Origin: Prostheceraeus crozeri
Taxonomy: Eukaryota > Platyhelminthes > Polycladida > Euryleptidae
Length of the DNA: 64,000 bases
NCBI GenBank assembly: GCA_907163375.1
Contig: CAJQUW010012679.1
Span: 372,001 to 436,000, forward strand
Reading direction: 5' to 3'
Shown: piece by piece, positions 52,310 to 62,048 of the stretch
Position numbering within the stretch: the stretch's first letter is position 1
Layout: every line of letters begins with the position of its first letter
The notes under the pieces: generated by a model
What the model saw: only the letters and a program-made list of their open reading frames with translations
Told to the model about the DNA's origin: nothing
The model's database searches: none
Position numbers and translations under genes: made by a program

Positions 52310-52750
52310 CTAACGTTTCGGGAATGAAATTCCCTTATTCAATTCTAACATAATATCAAGAAATGGTTCTCCTTCCTGTAATTTAAATAAAACATAAAGA
52401 CATGACTGACCGCAATAAGTCGTTCCTGGTTTTTGAATTTGAAAAGTATTGTATGTTCCATTTCCAAGTAATTCTTTGACTTTATTTGTTGGAGGCAATC
52501 CATATGAGTCAAAATAGTAATTATCTCCATTTTTAATAAAGATTCCTGCTGACCAATTTCCTCCTTTTTGATCTGACGTATGGAGATTTGTTACAAAATT
52601 TACAGTTGGCTTATTTTTGATCAATTGTAACTTGTCTCTCATTAGGACATGAAAATTCTTTATTCCTAATTGATTAGCAATTTTCTTTGGATCAAAATTC
52701 GTAGTTGTTTGTTTACCGTATTGTTTTAAGAACTCGGTAATGCTAGACAT
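52310..52750 (-). CDS. Adenain-like cysteine protease (Polinton 3)
   Basis: It is open from MSSITEFLKQYG through to the end of the frame, about 146 residues. Catalytic motifs are GGNWSAGIF where the sister has GVHWSAAGIF, then YYFDSYGLPP, and TTYCGQSCLYVLF with the nucleophile-type Cys. It is shorter than adenovirus protease (about 200), as is usual in Polintons. It would cleave capsid precursors. Confidence 0.75.
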   Translation of the reverse strand: MSSITEFLKQYGKQTTTNFDPKKIANQLGIKNFHVLMRDKLQLIKNKPTVNFVTNLHTSDQKGGNWSAGIFIKNGDNYYFDSYGLPPTNKVKELLGNGTYNTFQIQKPGTTYCGQSCLYVLFKLQEGEPFLDIMLELNKGISFPKR

Positions 52751-52765
52751 TTTATAATTAAACAA

Positions 52766-53008
52766 ATTTTTTATAGGGACCCCTAGAAGTCAGAAGGGGG
52801 GATTGATTTATATCTCATAATGATGACTTTCCTTACTACTTATTCGATTTTGAAATGATTTAATTTAATCTAAATTAAAAAGTTACATTGTTTAACAGAT
52901 GACCTTTCTTCATGTACTTCTCAAAATGAATTAGAAAAAAACTGAGTTTTAGATAGTTCTTGAATCACTGCTTGCTTGCTTGCTTTTCAGATGTAGTTGT
53001 CCACAAAA
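52766..53008. other. Spacer with no recognised gene
   Basis: The A/T-rich spacer becomes less AT-rich toward 53000, where the accessory ORF begins. It holds a short CTTG iteration (about 52966-52985). Confidence 0.5.
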
Positions 53009-53434
53009 TCATTTGTCTTGAATGGCTTGCAATTGTGATGTCTCTTCATCTTGAGTTGATGATGTTCCTGGTTGCAGATTTAAAACTATTTGACTTGTTT
53101 TCATTGTCTTATTATAATAATCCGTCTCAAGTTGTTCATCAAGAGAACGTTTCATTCTCGCCGTTTCACGTTTCACAATATATTGATTTTGTAAAGTTCT
53201 TCGCTTGCGTTCTAATGCAGCAGCGCCTTTAACTTCGTTTAAAATTCGCTGTGATATTTTACACGACGTCAAGAAATCATCAAAATCAATATCACCAAAG
53301 TTTTCCAAACTCTTTTGTAGATCCACAGTATTTATGAAATGATTCTTCTTTAGAAATTCGTTGATCAGGCACACGTTTTTTGCGATTTGTCCTTTTGTCG
53401 TTTCAATACGATCACCCAAATGTTTACTCATCAT
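53009..53434 (-). CDS. Accessory protein of unknown function (141 aa)
   Basis: It starts MMSKHLGDRIETTKGQIAKNV and is helical and charged (RILNEVKGAAALERKRRTLQNQ, RMKRSLDEQL) with a Ser/Thr/Gln-rich tail. It is present only in Polinton 3 and is less AT-rich than the core genes. It lies between protease and right terminal repeat, a cargo position mirrored by the 17068 gene at the left of Polinton 2. No family recognised. Confidence 0.45.
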   Translation of the reverse strand: MMSKHLGDRIETTKGQIAKNVCLINEFLKKNHFINTVDLQKSLENFGDIDFDDFLTSCKISQRILNEVKGAAALERKRRTLQNQYIVKRETARMKRSLDEQLETDYYNKTMKTSQIVLNLQPGTSSTQDEETSQLQAIQDK

Positions 53435-54330
53435 GAATGATAGAAGTGAATGAGATGAATTAAAATAAACTAACTATCTAATACTCCTTGAGAGAAGAAC
53501 TTCATTCGTTAATGTGTTTCACCGTTAAAGTGATTGTTTAAAATTGCTATAACAACTATCCCGCATATCGGCGTTTATTCGTTCTAAATTTAGAAGAAGA
53601 ATTGTTCTATTGTCACTGCACTCTTATGTGCTTAACCCATTCATGTCTTCACAATGGGAAGTACTTTTTCTGCTACCCTTATGTGTTTTAACCTATTCAT
53701 GTGGAAAGAGAAAACGTTAAATGAATTTTGTGAATGGATTTCTAAAACTTACTTTGAAAACAGATTTTGAAAACTGATTCTGAAAATAATTTACGTAGGG
53801 GTAAATTGAACTATCAAAACTTTACGGATGCGTAAATTGAACTGTCAAAATATTACCGATGCGTAAATTGAAATGACAAGAGATTCCACGATAATTTTAG
53901 GGGAAAGCTGTTAGATGTTTTTCGTTGCTAGAACAATAAATCTCTCTCTCTCTCTGTCTTCAATCTCTGTCTCTCTTCATTCATCAGCCAGTGTACGGGT
54001 TCATTGAATAATTTTGTGTCTATGAGTTACAATGATCTTCTAGTTCACAAAATTAATAATTTAAATAATGGTGAGAGTACAATAACGAAGAATGTCTGAG
54101 TAATAATTGCGTCTTCTTAATTTATCATAATACTCTAATCTTAATAATAATTGAGATCCATTTCACTTGTTTTTAATTGAGATAACGAAGGATAATATTC
54201 TTGCGGTTTCCTCCACTTTTGTTTCATCCATTTTTAAAGAAATATTTTCCCCTAGACTTATTTTAAATATGAATTAGAGGGTTCTTAACCTTGTTTAGAC
54301 ATACAAATGATTAAAAATTCATAAATTTAA
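53435..54330. other. Non-coding stretch before the right repeat
   Basis: No gene is seen. There is a short direct repeat (GGATGCGTAAATTGAACTGTC type, near 53780-53875), a (TC)n run near 53941, and paired phrases around 'CTTATGTG' (53626, 53679). Confidence 0.5.
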
Positions 54331-54943
54331 GGGTAATTGGGGTTATTTTAACTACTCCTAAAATTACCAATTTTTATGATTTTCGGTGTCCTGGAACGGT
54401 CATGATTTTCAAGGTAAAATAATTATAATCTCAAATTTGAGATTCTTAACTTTTATGATTTTCGGTGTACTGGAACGGTCATGATTTTGAGGAGAAAATA
54501 ATTATAATCACAAATTTGAGATTCTGAACTTTTATGATTTTCGGTGTCCTGGAACGGTCATGATTTTGAGGAGAAAATAATTATAATCACAAATTTGAGA
54601 TTCTTAACTTTTATGATCTTCGGTGTCCTGGAACGGTCATGATTTTCAAGAGAAAAATTGTAATTCTCAAATTTGAGATTTTGAAAAATTGGGTATTTTT
54701 AAGAACGCCTAAATTTATGAATTTAGGTCTTCATAACCTGAAAAATGACCAAAATTTTTAAATTTAGTCGTTCTTTTAAAATACCAATTTTTCAAAAAAT
54801 GGTACTTTTTAAATGGACTAAATTTATGAATTTAGGTCTTAAAACCTGAAAAAATGACCAAAATTCTTAAATTTAGTCGTTTTTAAAAATACAAAAAATT
54901 TGAGAATTTTGTCCTGTCCTGGAACGGTCTTCTTCCCATTACT
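54331..54943. repeat. Right terminal inverted repeat of Polinton 3
   Basis: It contains four tandem units of about 79 bp, each with TGTCCTGGAACGGTCATGAT (about 54388-54645), before the outer arm. The left arm has two. The tip ends CCCATTACT. Confidence 0.9.
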
Positions 54944-54949
54944 GACACT
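54944..54949. repeat. Target-site duplication of Polinton 3 (right)
   Basis: GACACT is identical to 37008-37013. Confidence 0.9.
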
Positions 54950-55960
54950 TCTTATGCATCGTGTTTTCGAGTTCCTTGATTCTCCTGGTGCGGTGAGGAT
55001 ATTATCAATCGATCTGTCAACGGCGTTTGACAAAGCCCCCATAACATCATCATTTCAGCGGCTGTAAGGTTCGGATTGCCACAACAGACGACTAACGTGT
55101 TGATCAGCTTCTTAGAAAATCGCTTTATGCGTGTCAAATGGAATAATATTACTTCGGAATGGAGACGAATCACAAGCGGCGTTCCACAGGGAAGCATCAT
55201 GGGCCCGATTCTCTTCTCCATGGTAGTTGGCAGCTTCCAACCAGTTCTGGATAACACTGCTGTCATCAAATATGCGGACGACATCAGTCTAATTCATTGT
55301 ATTCGCAAATATGGAGATGACAGGCTGCAGGATGAGTGGAATAATTGCGTCACATGGTCTTCACGAAATCGTCTTCCTATCAACATCTCTAAAAGCAAGA
55401 TTCTTGACATTGTTACGAAAAGGAACTTTGATGTGCATCCGGTGATCTCTGCTGAGGGCTATGCCATACCTTCAGCTTCAGAGCTGACTCTTCTCGGCTT
55501 ATCTATCACCCCGGATTTGAAGTGGTCAACTCATGTCAATAAAGTAATTACTAAAGCTTGCCAACGGATTTACATCGTGAGGAACTTACGCAGAGGCAAC
55601 TGTCCACCAACTGTCATTTGTCAAGCATACGCCGCGCGTTCTAGATCTATACTTTTGTACGCATACCCAGCCTTCTGCAATTTGACAAAGCAACTGAAAG
55701 ATAAATTCGTACTCCTCGAACGACGGGTATCTCGGATTATTGGCAAGGATGATGTGACGTTTCAGCCCATCACGACTGTGGCCGATCGGACGTGTTTCAG
55801 GCTCTTTTCAAAAATTGAATCTGATGAACTTCATCCTCTGAGAGACATGTTCCTTCAACGACAATGTCGCAGAACCAGAGATAAATCCACCCTCAGACCA
55901 CCCAAAACTAGGACGAAACGGTTCGGAGAGTCCTTCATTAAATATTGCCATGAGATATGA
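54950..55960 (+). pseudogene. LINE reverse transcriptase, palm to C terminus
   Basis: The RT continues after Polinton 3 with LSIDLSTAFDKAP (motif A, near 54995-55035), RITSGVPQGSIMGPILF (motif B) and IKYADDISL (catalytic YADD, near 55271). The thumb and CR1/L2-type tail follow: LGLSITPDLKWSTHV, RSILLYAYPAFCNL and LERRVSRIIG. A one-base loss just after DKAP (near 55040) shifts the frame. From 55076 the frame is open for 294 residues to the normal end. It would prime cDNA at the nicked target. Confidence 0.9.
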
Positions 55961-56042
55961 GATTTCTTTACGTATATATCTTGTCTTCTATGTTCTGTCT
56001 TTAATTGTACGCTCTCACCGAATCACTTTGTGCATGTGAGTC

Positions 56043-56066
56043 AATAAAATTTATCTTATATCTTAT
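56043..56066 (+). terminator. LINE poly(A) signal and 3' tail
   Basis: AATAAA at 56043-56048 is followed by TTATCTTATATCTTATT, a short tandem-like 3' end as in CR1/L2 elements. Confidence 0.6.
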
Positions 56067-56072
56067 TGACGG

Positions 56073-56200
56073 GATGTCAGATAGAATCGCCATGCTAATC
56101 AACAATATCAGCAAGCGATACAGCATCAAGATAATTCAGGTATACTCCGATTTCTCCATTCAGACGAAGAGGTGCAGCAGTCTACAAAGATATTGATAGA
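56073..56200 (+). mobile_element. Fragment of an RTE-like LINE endonuclease
   Basis: One frame reads SDRIAMLINNISKRYSIKII and then QVYS, which matches the RTE endonuclease block '..RIA.L...ISKRY.LKIIQVYAPTS'. The expected next block (SDEEVQQ) is readable about 25 bases on but in another frame, so a frameshift lies near 56150. It is a small scrap that directly abuts the CR1/L2 LINE 3' end. Confidence 0.55.
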
Positions 56201-56690
56201 TGGACAATGTGTAAACTACTTTTTATCTAACGTTAATAATTTGGTTGATGGAATGATGTAGTTTACACTTAAACGATTTTTCTACTAGCCACTGAAAAGA
56301 AGTGACCGCTCTAAAACTGTGAGAATTATAATGATCTTTACAAATTGATCTTCTCTTTAACGCACGATTAATTACCCCAATAGCTCGCCTGACGTATCCA
56401 AAAATTATTACTATTTCTACCACTTAAAAATAAAACCATCAAATTAAACGTTAACCAAAAACGGAAAAGTGCAAGTCGAACGTATAATATAACTTTCAGA
56501 AATCAGCACAATAAGATTACAATGAATCAGTACTTCTAAATACAAAGAATGTGATACTTATCCAGAAGAAGTGAATAGGGAAGCGATGCCCTCGGAGGAA
56601 GTCACTGGTGGAGTTCAGCAGGCGAGTAAGACGGAGTTCAAGATAGTGAGCGGTTGTTGGTCGTTGTCGTTTGGTCTTGGTAGATAAGTT
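56200..56690. other. Intergenic, no recognised gene
   Basis: A/T-rich, with only short ORFs and no motif. Confidence 0.4.
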
Positions 56691-57190
56691 TATATATTAT
56701 ATTTTCCTTTGACGACTGAGTTTCCATGGGAGAAAATGCTGTCCGCTGTAGGCCCAAATCCGGAGTATGGTACGCGATGTTCGAGCATTGTCGCTAAATT
56801 AAATACACTCAGCGCCAAATAATTTCCAAAAGAGAAATAAATGACCAGGATCATGAGCCGAAATCCGTGCGTCAAATAGTAACGCGGTTCAAAATATTTG
56901 CACATTAAACTAATAAGTCCTATCTGATCTCACTCGCAAAGATGGATTAACACGGCGCCAGTAAACACCGCACGGCGAGAGAGAACAAATCCATTGTCAA
57001 TTAACATTAAGTCATCAAAATGCTTTTCCTGATGTAATTCGGCTGCATGTAATAAATTGGAATATGATGAAAAGAATTCACGATAAGTTTGAGATGTTGT
57101 CAGTAATGTAACCATTTGGAATATTGTAATATAAGTAGGCCGGGATCCGCCGATAGATATTTGATAAGCCAAAATTATGATAATACCATG
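56690..57190 (-). pseudogene. Coding-like membrane-protein remnant (unknown)
   Basis: On the minus strand one frame stays open from about 57190 to 56933, meets a single TGA and stays open in the same frame to 56690. It has hydrophobic stretches (GIIIILAYQISIGG; RLMILVIYFSFGNYLALSVF) and a plausible globular part (REFFSSYSNLLHAAELHQEK). A strong acceptor-like TTGCTTTTTCAG lies at about 57275-57264. It could be a decayed receptor-type host gene exon, perhaps chemoreceptor-like. I do not recognise it. Confidence 0.25.
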
Positions 57191-57263
57191 AAATAAACGC
57201 CATGCTTGTAAGTGTGAAGATTACAATACTCATCCTCGTGAGGAGCCTCGTCCCGAGGATCAC

Positions 57264-58318
57264 TGAAAAAGCAAGCAGAACAGATAATTAAAGGAAAATG
57301 AGCATCGATGTGTCGAGTGACGAAGGAAACAATAAATTAATAAGATTGAATAGTATTAAAAATAGAACGAGAACGGAATGGCAGTTAGATTAATATATAC
57401 ATCACATCACGTACATGAGGAAAAAAATGAAAAACGACGAAATAAGGAATGAGATAATATTGAAAACTTAAAACACTACGTAAAGGAGGTCAGGACAGGC
57501 AATATATATCAGTCAGATGCGGCGAAAAATAGTATATGCAGATTTTGGATCATGAAAATAAGTTCTGATGTTTAGATTGGCCAAGCAAGACCGTACCTGA
57601 GGCCGGAAGGGAAATGGCCCGATAAAGGTCCATCCCAGAAATGGATAGATTTCTTCGATGACTTGGTAGAAGGCTTTTACGGCCGCAGATGAAAGCGTAT
57701 GAGGGCGAAAAAAAATAGAATGCCGCGCCGACAACTGAGGGCGCTAACTCCGCACGGCCGCGGGGTTAAAATCTGCTGTAAAGTTGAGATAGTTCAGGAG
57801 GCCGGATCTCCCAAGCGCGGTAAGTGTAGAAAGGGATGATAAACCACAAAAACCCGCCTGGGAGATACGACGAAGAGTCTAGTTGGCCGGCAGGCAGCGA
57901 CTGGCCACGGTCGCGTGGGGCCATAGAAATTACTGTAACAAACGAGCGTCAAACGCTCCACAATGTCGGCCTTTGTTAATTGGATGTTATAGTTAGTCTT
58001 AAATTGAAAGGCCGAAGTGGCCACCTCCAAGTGATACAAAGTCATGTGGCTGCACCTGTACCACCGGTACGCCGTCGGTGCGACCAAGGACGAAGTGGAG
58101 GACACAGGAAGTCATGTCCTCCGACGCAGATGATGGTGCGTTGATGTGTCCGTTCAGTTCATCAGATGTTACTGTGAGGACTCCGACCTCATCCACATTA
58201 TTTAAGCCCGCCTGAAAGAAACCAGAAAAAGGTTGATTAAGAGTGTAGAAGAGCATTGATTGGGTGAATAAATAGATCGATAGAGAAGAAGCAAGACAGG
58301 AAAATTAAACGAGAATAT
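57264..58318. other. Region between membrane remnant and retroelement; LTR not resolved
   Basis: Several short overlapping minus-strand ORFs are present, none recognisable. The retroelement's 3' end and 3' LTR should lie here, but no second LTR copy is in the window, so limits cannot be set. A CG-rich island lies at about 57740-58130. Confidence 0.4.
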
Positions 58319-60360
58319 TTATGAAGTTAAGGGGAATCGCGAAGCTGGTTGCGAAAGTGAATATCTCGAATGAGGAGATGGGGGCGGATTAGGAGAGGGT
58401 TGCGGTGCCTGTTGCGGTGTCGATTGCGGTGGAGGTTGCACTGGTGCGGAGGGCGAGGTAGTTGGAGTACTAGTGCATGGAGGATCAGGGGCGAATGAAA
58501 GGAGTAGTGGATCCGACTCAGCTGGTCTGAAAGAGGGCAGATAGGGATCCGTAGCCAATTTGCAGCGATTGAGGTTAACAAATTGCTTTTTCGATCGTGG
58601 TTCGTTAATGGGCAAGAGAATGGCATTCGTGTCAGTAATGTCGAGCACACGATAAGGTCCACGCCACAATTTCTGCAATTTTTTTGAGATCCCTTTCCTC
58701 GGTTGCGGCGTATAGACATATACGCGATCACCAATAGAAATTTTTCGAAGGGTATCTTTTTTTTGCTCTTTTTGTCGTCTTTGTGCTTCAGCAGCCTTTT
58801 GCCCTGCGATTTCCCAGGCAGTGCTTAAGCGCTCTACGAGACGATTTTTATATTCGTCGACGTCAATTGGATTATTCGATTAAGAAAAACTTTGCAAAAC
58901 CAGGTCACAAGGAAGATGAGCGTCTCTGCCAAATACGAGAAAATATGGGCTATCTTTCGTAGAAGAATGCGTGGACGATCGGTAAGCAAACAGCATTGGT
59001 GGGATAAAATCGTCCCAATCTTTTTGACTTGAACTAACATAGTGAGAAATCATTTTGACCAATACCCCACACATGCGTTCCACCAATCCGTCACATTTTG
59101 GATTGTATGCTGTGGTAAATATCTTGTGTGTATCTGTGAGACGGCAAATTTCTTTAAGAAGACTGGACATAAAATTAGCTCCCCGGTCCGATAAAAGTGA
59201 TTCTGGGCAACCGTAACGGCAGACAATTTCGTTGAAAAATATCTTCGCAATAGTAACGGCGGTTTGATTGGGCATAGGGAATGCCTCGACCCAGCGGGTT
59301 GCGTACTCTGCGAAAATAACGATGTACTTGTTGCCATTGTTGGAGACAGGGAAAGGTCCGGTTATGTCGACGGCCCATCTATGAAAAGGAGGTGGAATAG
59401 GAATAGATTTTAGCGGTACCTTTCCTTTGCGATAGGGATTATTTTTGGCATTGCAGGACGCACATTCTCTCACCCATTTGGAAACATCCCGCTTAACTTT
59501 AGGCCAGTAATAGAAGCGCAAGATTCGAGACAAAGTTTTTTCAGCTGCGAGATGTCCGCCAAAAATTCCTTGGTGAAATTCAAGAAATACGTGATTTCTG
59601 TAAGAGGGAGGCAAGACCAGAATTAAATTCCCCTTGTCTGTTAATCTATGTAGAGTTCCATGGCGTAATCTAAAGTTGCCAAATTTGGTCTGAATATATG
59701 ATTTTTCATCCGCCGACACGCCAGTCCAATCGATCACTCGTCCCCGTAATTTATTTGCTATCCCTAGTAGGACAGGGTCACATTGTTGCGCAGTTTTGAC
59801 ATTGTGAGAGTCTGACGTAATCCGCAATTCAATGCCGTCGTGTGATTGAATGGCCGAGACAGCATTGTTAGCTGAGTTAATCCGCGATAAAGCGTCGGCA
59901 TTGTTTAATTTTCCCGACCGGTATTGTATTGTCATATCCAACTCTTGAAGTTTCAAAGCCCACCTAATGAGTCGAGAAGAGGGGTTTTTATGTGTGAAAA
60001 GCCATTGTAAAGGTCTGTGATCCGTTATCACTGTAAACGGCCGTCCGTAGAGATATGAACGGAAATGTTTGCAGGCCCACAAAATGCTAGGGCCTCTAAT
60101 TCTACGATGGCATAATTCTTCTCGTGTTTATTGATAGCTCGGCTAGCATACGCCACTGGTCGCTCTTGATCTCCCATGCCTTGACTGAGAATTTCCCCCA
60201 AGGCCATGGAGGACGCGCCAGTATGCAAAATAAATGATTGACTAAAATCCGGATAAGCCAAGATGGGCGGTTCAAGTAAACGATTACGCAAGGTAATAAA
60301 CGCAGTCTCTTCAGTTTTGCTCCAGACAAAGAGTGTATCCTTTTTCAATAGTTGGGTCAA
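58319..60360 (-). pseudogene. Retroelement RNase H and integrase region
   Basis: The RNase H part shows FILHTGASSMALG, then FTVITDHRPLQWLF and KLQELDMTIQYRSGKLNNADALSR. The integrase has an HHCC finger (H...H near HQGIFGGHLAAEKT, CASCNAK), then the rve core with WAVDITGPFP, SLLSDRGANFMS and PKCDGLVERM (D, D, E). The C-terminal part contains LWRGPYRVLDITD and ends in a proline-rich run. Gypsy-type order. About two breaks. Confidence 0.85.
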
Positions 60361-61150
60361 TGGGGAGGATCAGGTTGCATGCCGTTTTCAGAAAATATAT
60401 GACCGAGAAATGTAACTGAAGATTTGGCAAACTCACATTTTTTGGCTTCAGTTTAAGACCATGTTGTTCAATACGTTGAAGAATTTCAGCAAGCCTAATT
60501 AAGTGTGTAGACGCGTAACAGATGATATCATCAATGTAAACAATACAGGTCTCATAATGTAATCCTGCCAGCACTACTTCCATGGCACGTTGAAACGTAG
60601 CAGGAGCATTACATAGACCAAAGGCAAGTCGGCGGAATTCAAAATTTCCGGCAAAAGTGGTAAATGCCGTACGTGGTCTAGATTCTTCGTCAATAGAAAT
60701 CTGAAAATAGCCGGAGGCCAAATCTAACGTAGAAAAATATTTCGAAGATCCCGAACTGTCTGCCGTTTCATCAATACGAGGTAAAGGATAATAATCCTTA
60801 CTGGTAATGGCATTCAAGGCGCGGAAGTCAACACAGAAACGCTGTGAGCCATCTTTCTTCTTAACGAGGATTACAGGCGACGCAAAGGGGCTGGCTGTAG
60901 GTTGTATGATGCCATTATCAGTCATAACCTGTAAATGTTTTTTAATTTCATTTTTCTGAGACTCAGGAATTCTGTATGGCCTCTGTCGCACCGGTGCATG
61001 TTGACCAATGTGGATATGATGCTCTACTCCTTTCATAAGGCCCACATCATAATCGTGCAATGCAAAAGCATTCTTGTGTTTCCAAAGCAGATCGCTAAGC
61101 TGAGCGATTTGAGAGTCGGTCAGATGCGTAGATAGCTTAAACATAGACAA
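60311..61150 (-). pseudogene. Retroelement reverse transcriptase region
   Basis: Gypsy RT blocks are in order: PVRQRPYRIPESQ, GIIQPTASPFASPVILVKKK, RFCVDFRALNAIT, FSTLDLASGYFQI, FRRLAFGLCNAPATFQ and CIVYIDDIICYA (YIDD active site). It would copy the genomic RNA. It lies just behind the protease frame. Confidence 0.9.
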
Positions 61151-61162
61151 AAATTCTTCGCG

Positions 61163-61990
61163 TTATGCATTCATAGGAATTGATGAGCGGGCATTGTATA
61201 AGCAGTCGTCGGCAGTAAGTACCTCAGCCTTTCCCAACGTCTGACCTTTGCGAATTTTAAACGGAGCCGTAGAGACATTCGTTAAACACACTGGTATCAT
61301 ACGTTCATTCTGAGTAGCCACTACATTAGCGATGAGGACAGCAGAAAGATTATTACTAGGCTTCGGAGTAAATAATACTTCGTGCGATGGAATATCGTGG
61401 GTTAATTGTGAGGTAATTTGAACTTCCGAGCGGGGAGGTATTACAAGTGAATGTCTTGCCTTGACCGCACAAACTGTTGGCGGGGTTACTGGTGGAATTT
61501 GGATCTTTTTATCCTTATACGAAATTGTGAAACTTTCTAATTTTTGAAGGAAGTCCACGCCGAGTAAAGCGTCCATATTGAGGTCTTTCATAACAATTAT
61601 AGTGTGTGGAATGATTCGATCAGCTATTTCAACGGTAACGTCTATGCTTCCCAAGAAAGAGAGTTTTCCACCGCTAACATTCTTAGCCGATGTTGAAGTG
61701 GCCGCCAGAGACAGGTTGAGCGTTTGAAAGAAGGATTCCGATATAAGAGTTATTCCGGATCCGGTATCTAATAAGGCTTCGACGGGTATGTTGTTGATTT
61801 TAATGTGTAGCGTTGAGGAATCTTGTCTACCGCAAGCGGCCACGAGGCTGTCTTGGCTGTACGATCGAGGCCAGGCCTGACTAGTAGTTGCTGGATGGTC
61901 TTCAGCGAGATATTGAAGGTCCTGAGACAAGGACGAGTTTTGGGAGTCATTATGATATAGTTCTAACGCAGGAGCTGAAGGCTCGACGGG
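61163..61990 (-). pseudogene. Retroelement aspartic protease region
   Basis: The aspartic protease motif ALLDTGSGITLI is followed by ALLGVDFL, the flap-and-helix pattern of Gypsy proteases. Upstream is a Ser/Pro-rich leader containing PPSYAPP, a PPxY late-domain-like motif. It overlaps the end of the envelope-like ORF in another frame. Confidence 0.8.
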
Positions 61991-62048
61991 TGGCGCATAG
62001 CTAGGAGGCCTATTATCAAAATTCTGTCCGAATACGTCCTGACGCGTT

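Larger units (their letters stand above)
37014..54943. mobile_element. Polinton 3, sister copy of Polinton 2, inside the LINE
   Basis: The 17.9-kb element starts AGTAATGGGAAGAAGACC, ends in its complement and is flanked by the 6-bp duplication GACACT. Gene order and orientation equal Polinton 2, and proteins look about 90% or more alike by eye. It is more decayed, with roughly 12-18 breaks, and holds a 654-bp MITE. It lacks the 16.9-17.7 kb accessory genes of Polinton 2 but has a different one near its right end. Confidence 0.95.
34990..56066 (+). mobile_element. CR1/L2-like LINE, split by Polinton 3
   Basis: About 3.1 kb of LINE is visible once Polinton 3 is discounted. The GC-rich 5' repeats are followed by an apurinic-type endonuclease (35422-36570), the first part of the RT (36607-37013) and, beyond Polinton 3, the rest of the RT and the C-terminal region (54950-55960). 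AATAAA lies at 56043. The 3' end TTATCTTATATCTTATT looks like a short tandem tail rather than poly(A), as in CR1/L2 elements. The reading frame on the two sides of the Polinton insertion is continuous once one copy of the 6-bp duplication is removed, so the LINE was in place first. Confidence 0.8.

Noticed and set aside
53940-53958. Microsatellite (TC)n as a notable element
   Set aside because: Too short to carry meaning.
35300-55960. Two separate LINEs, one on each side of Polinton 3
   Set aside because: The RT reads on in phase across the site when one GACACT is removed, so it is one LINE split by the insertion.
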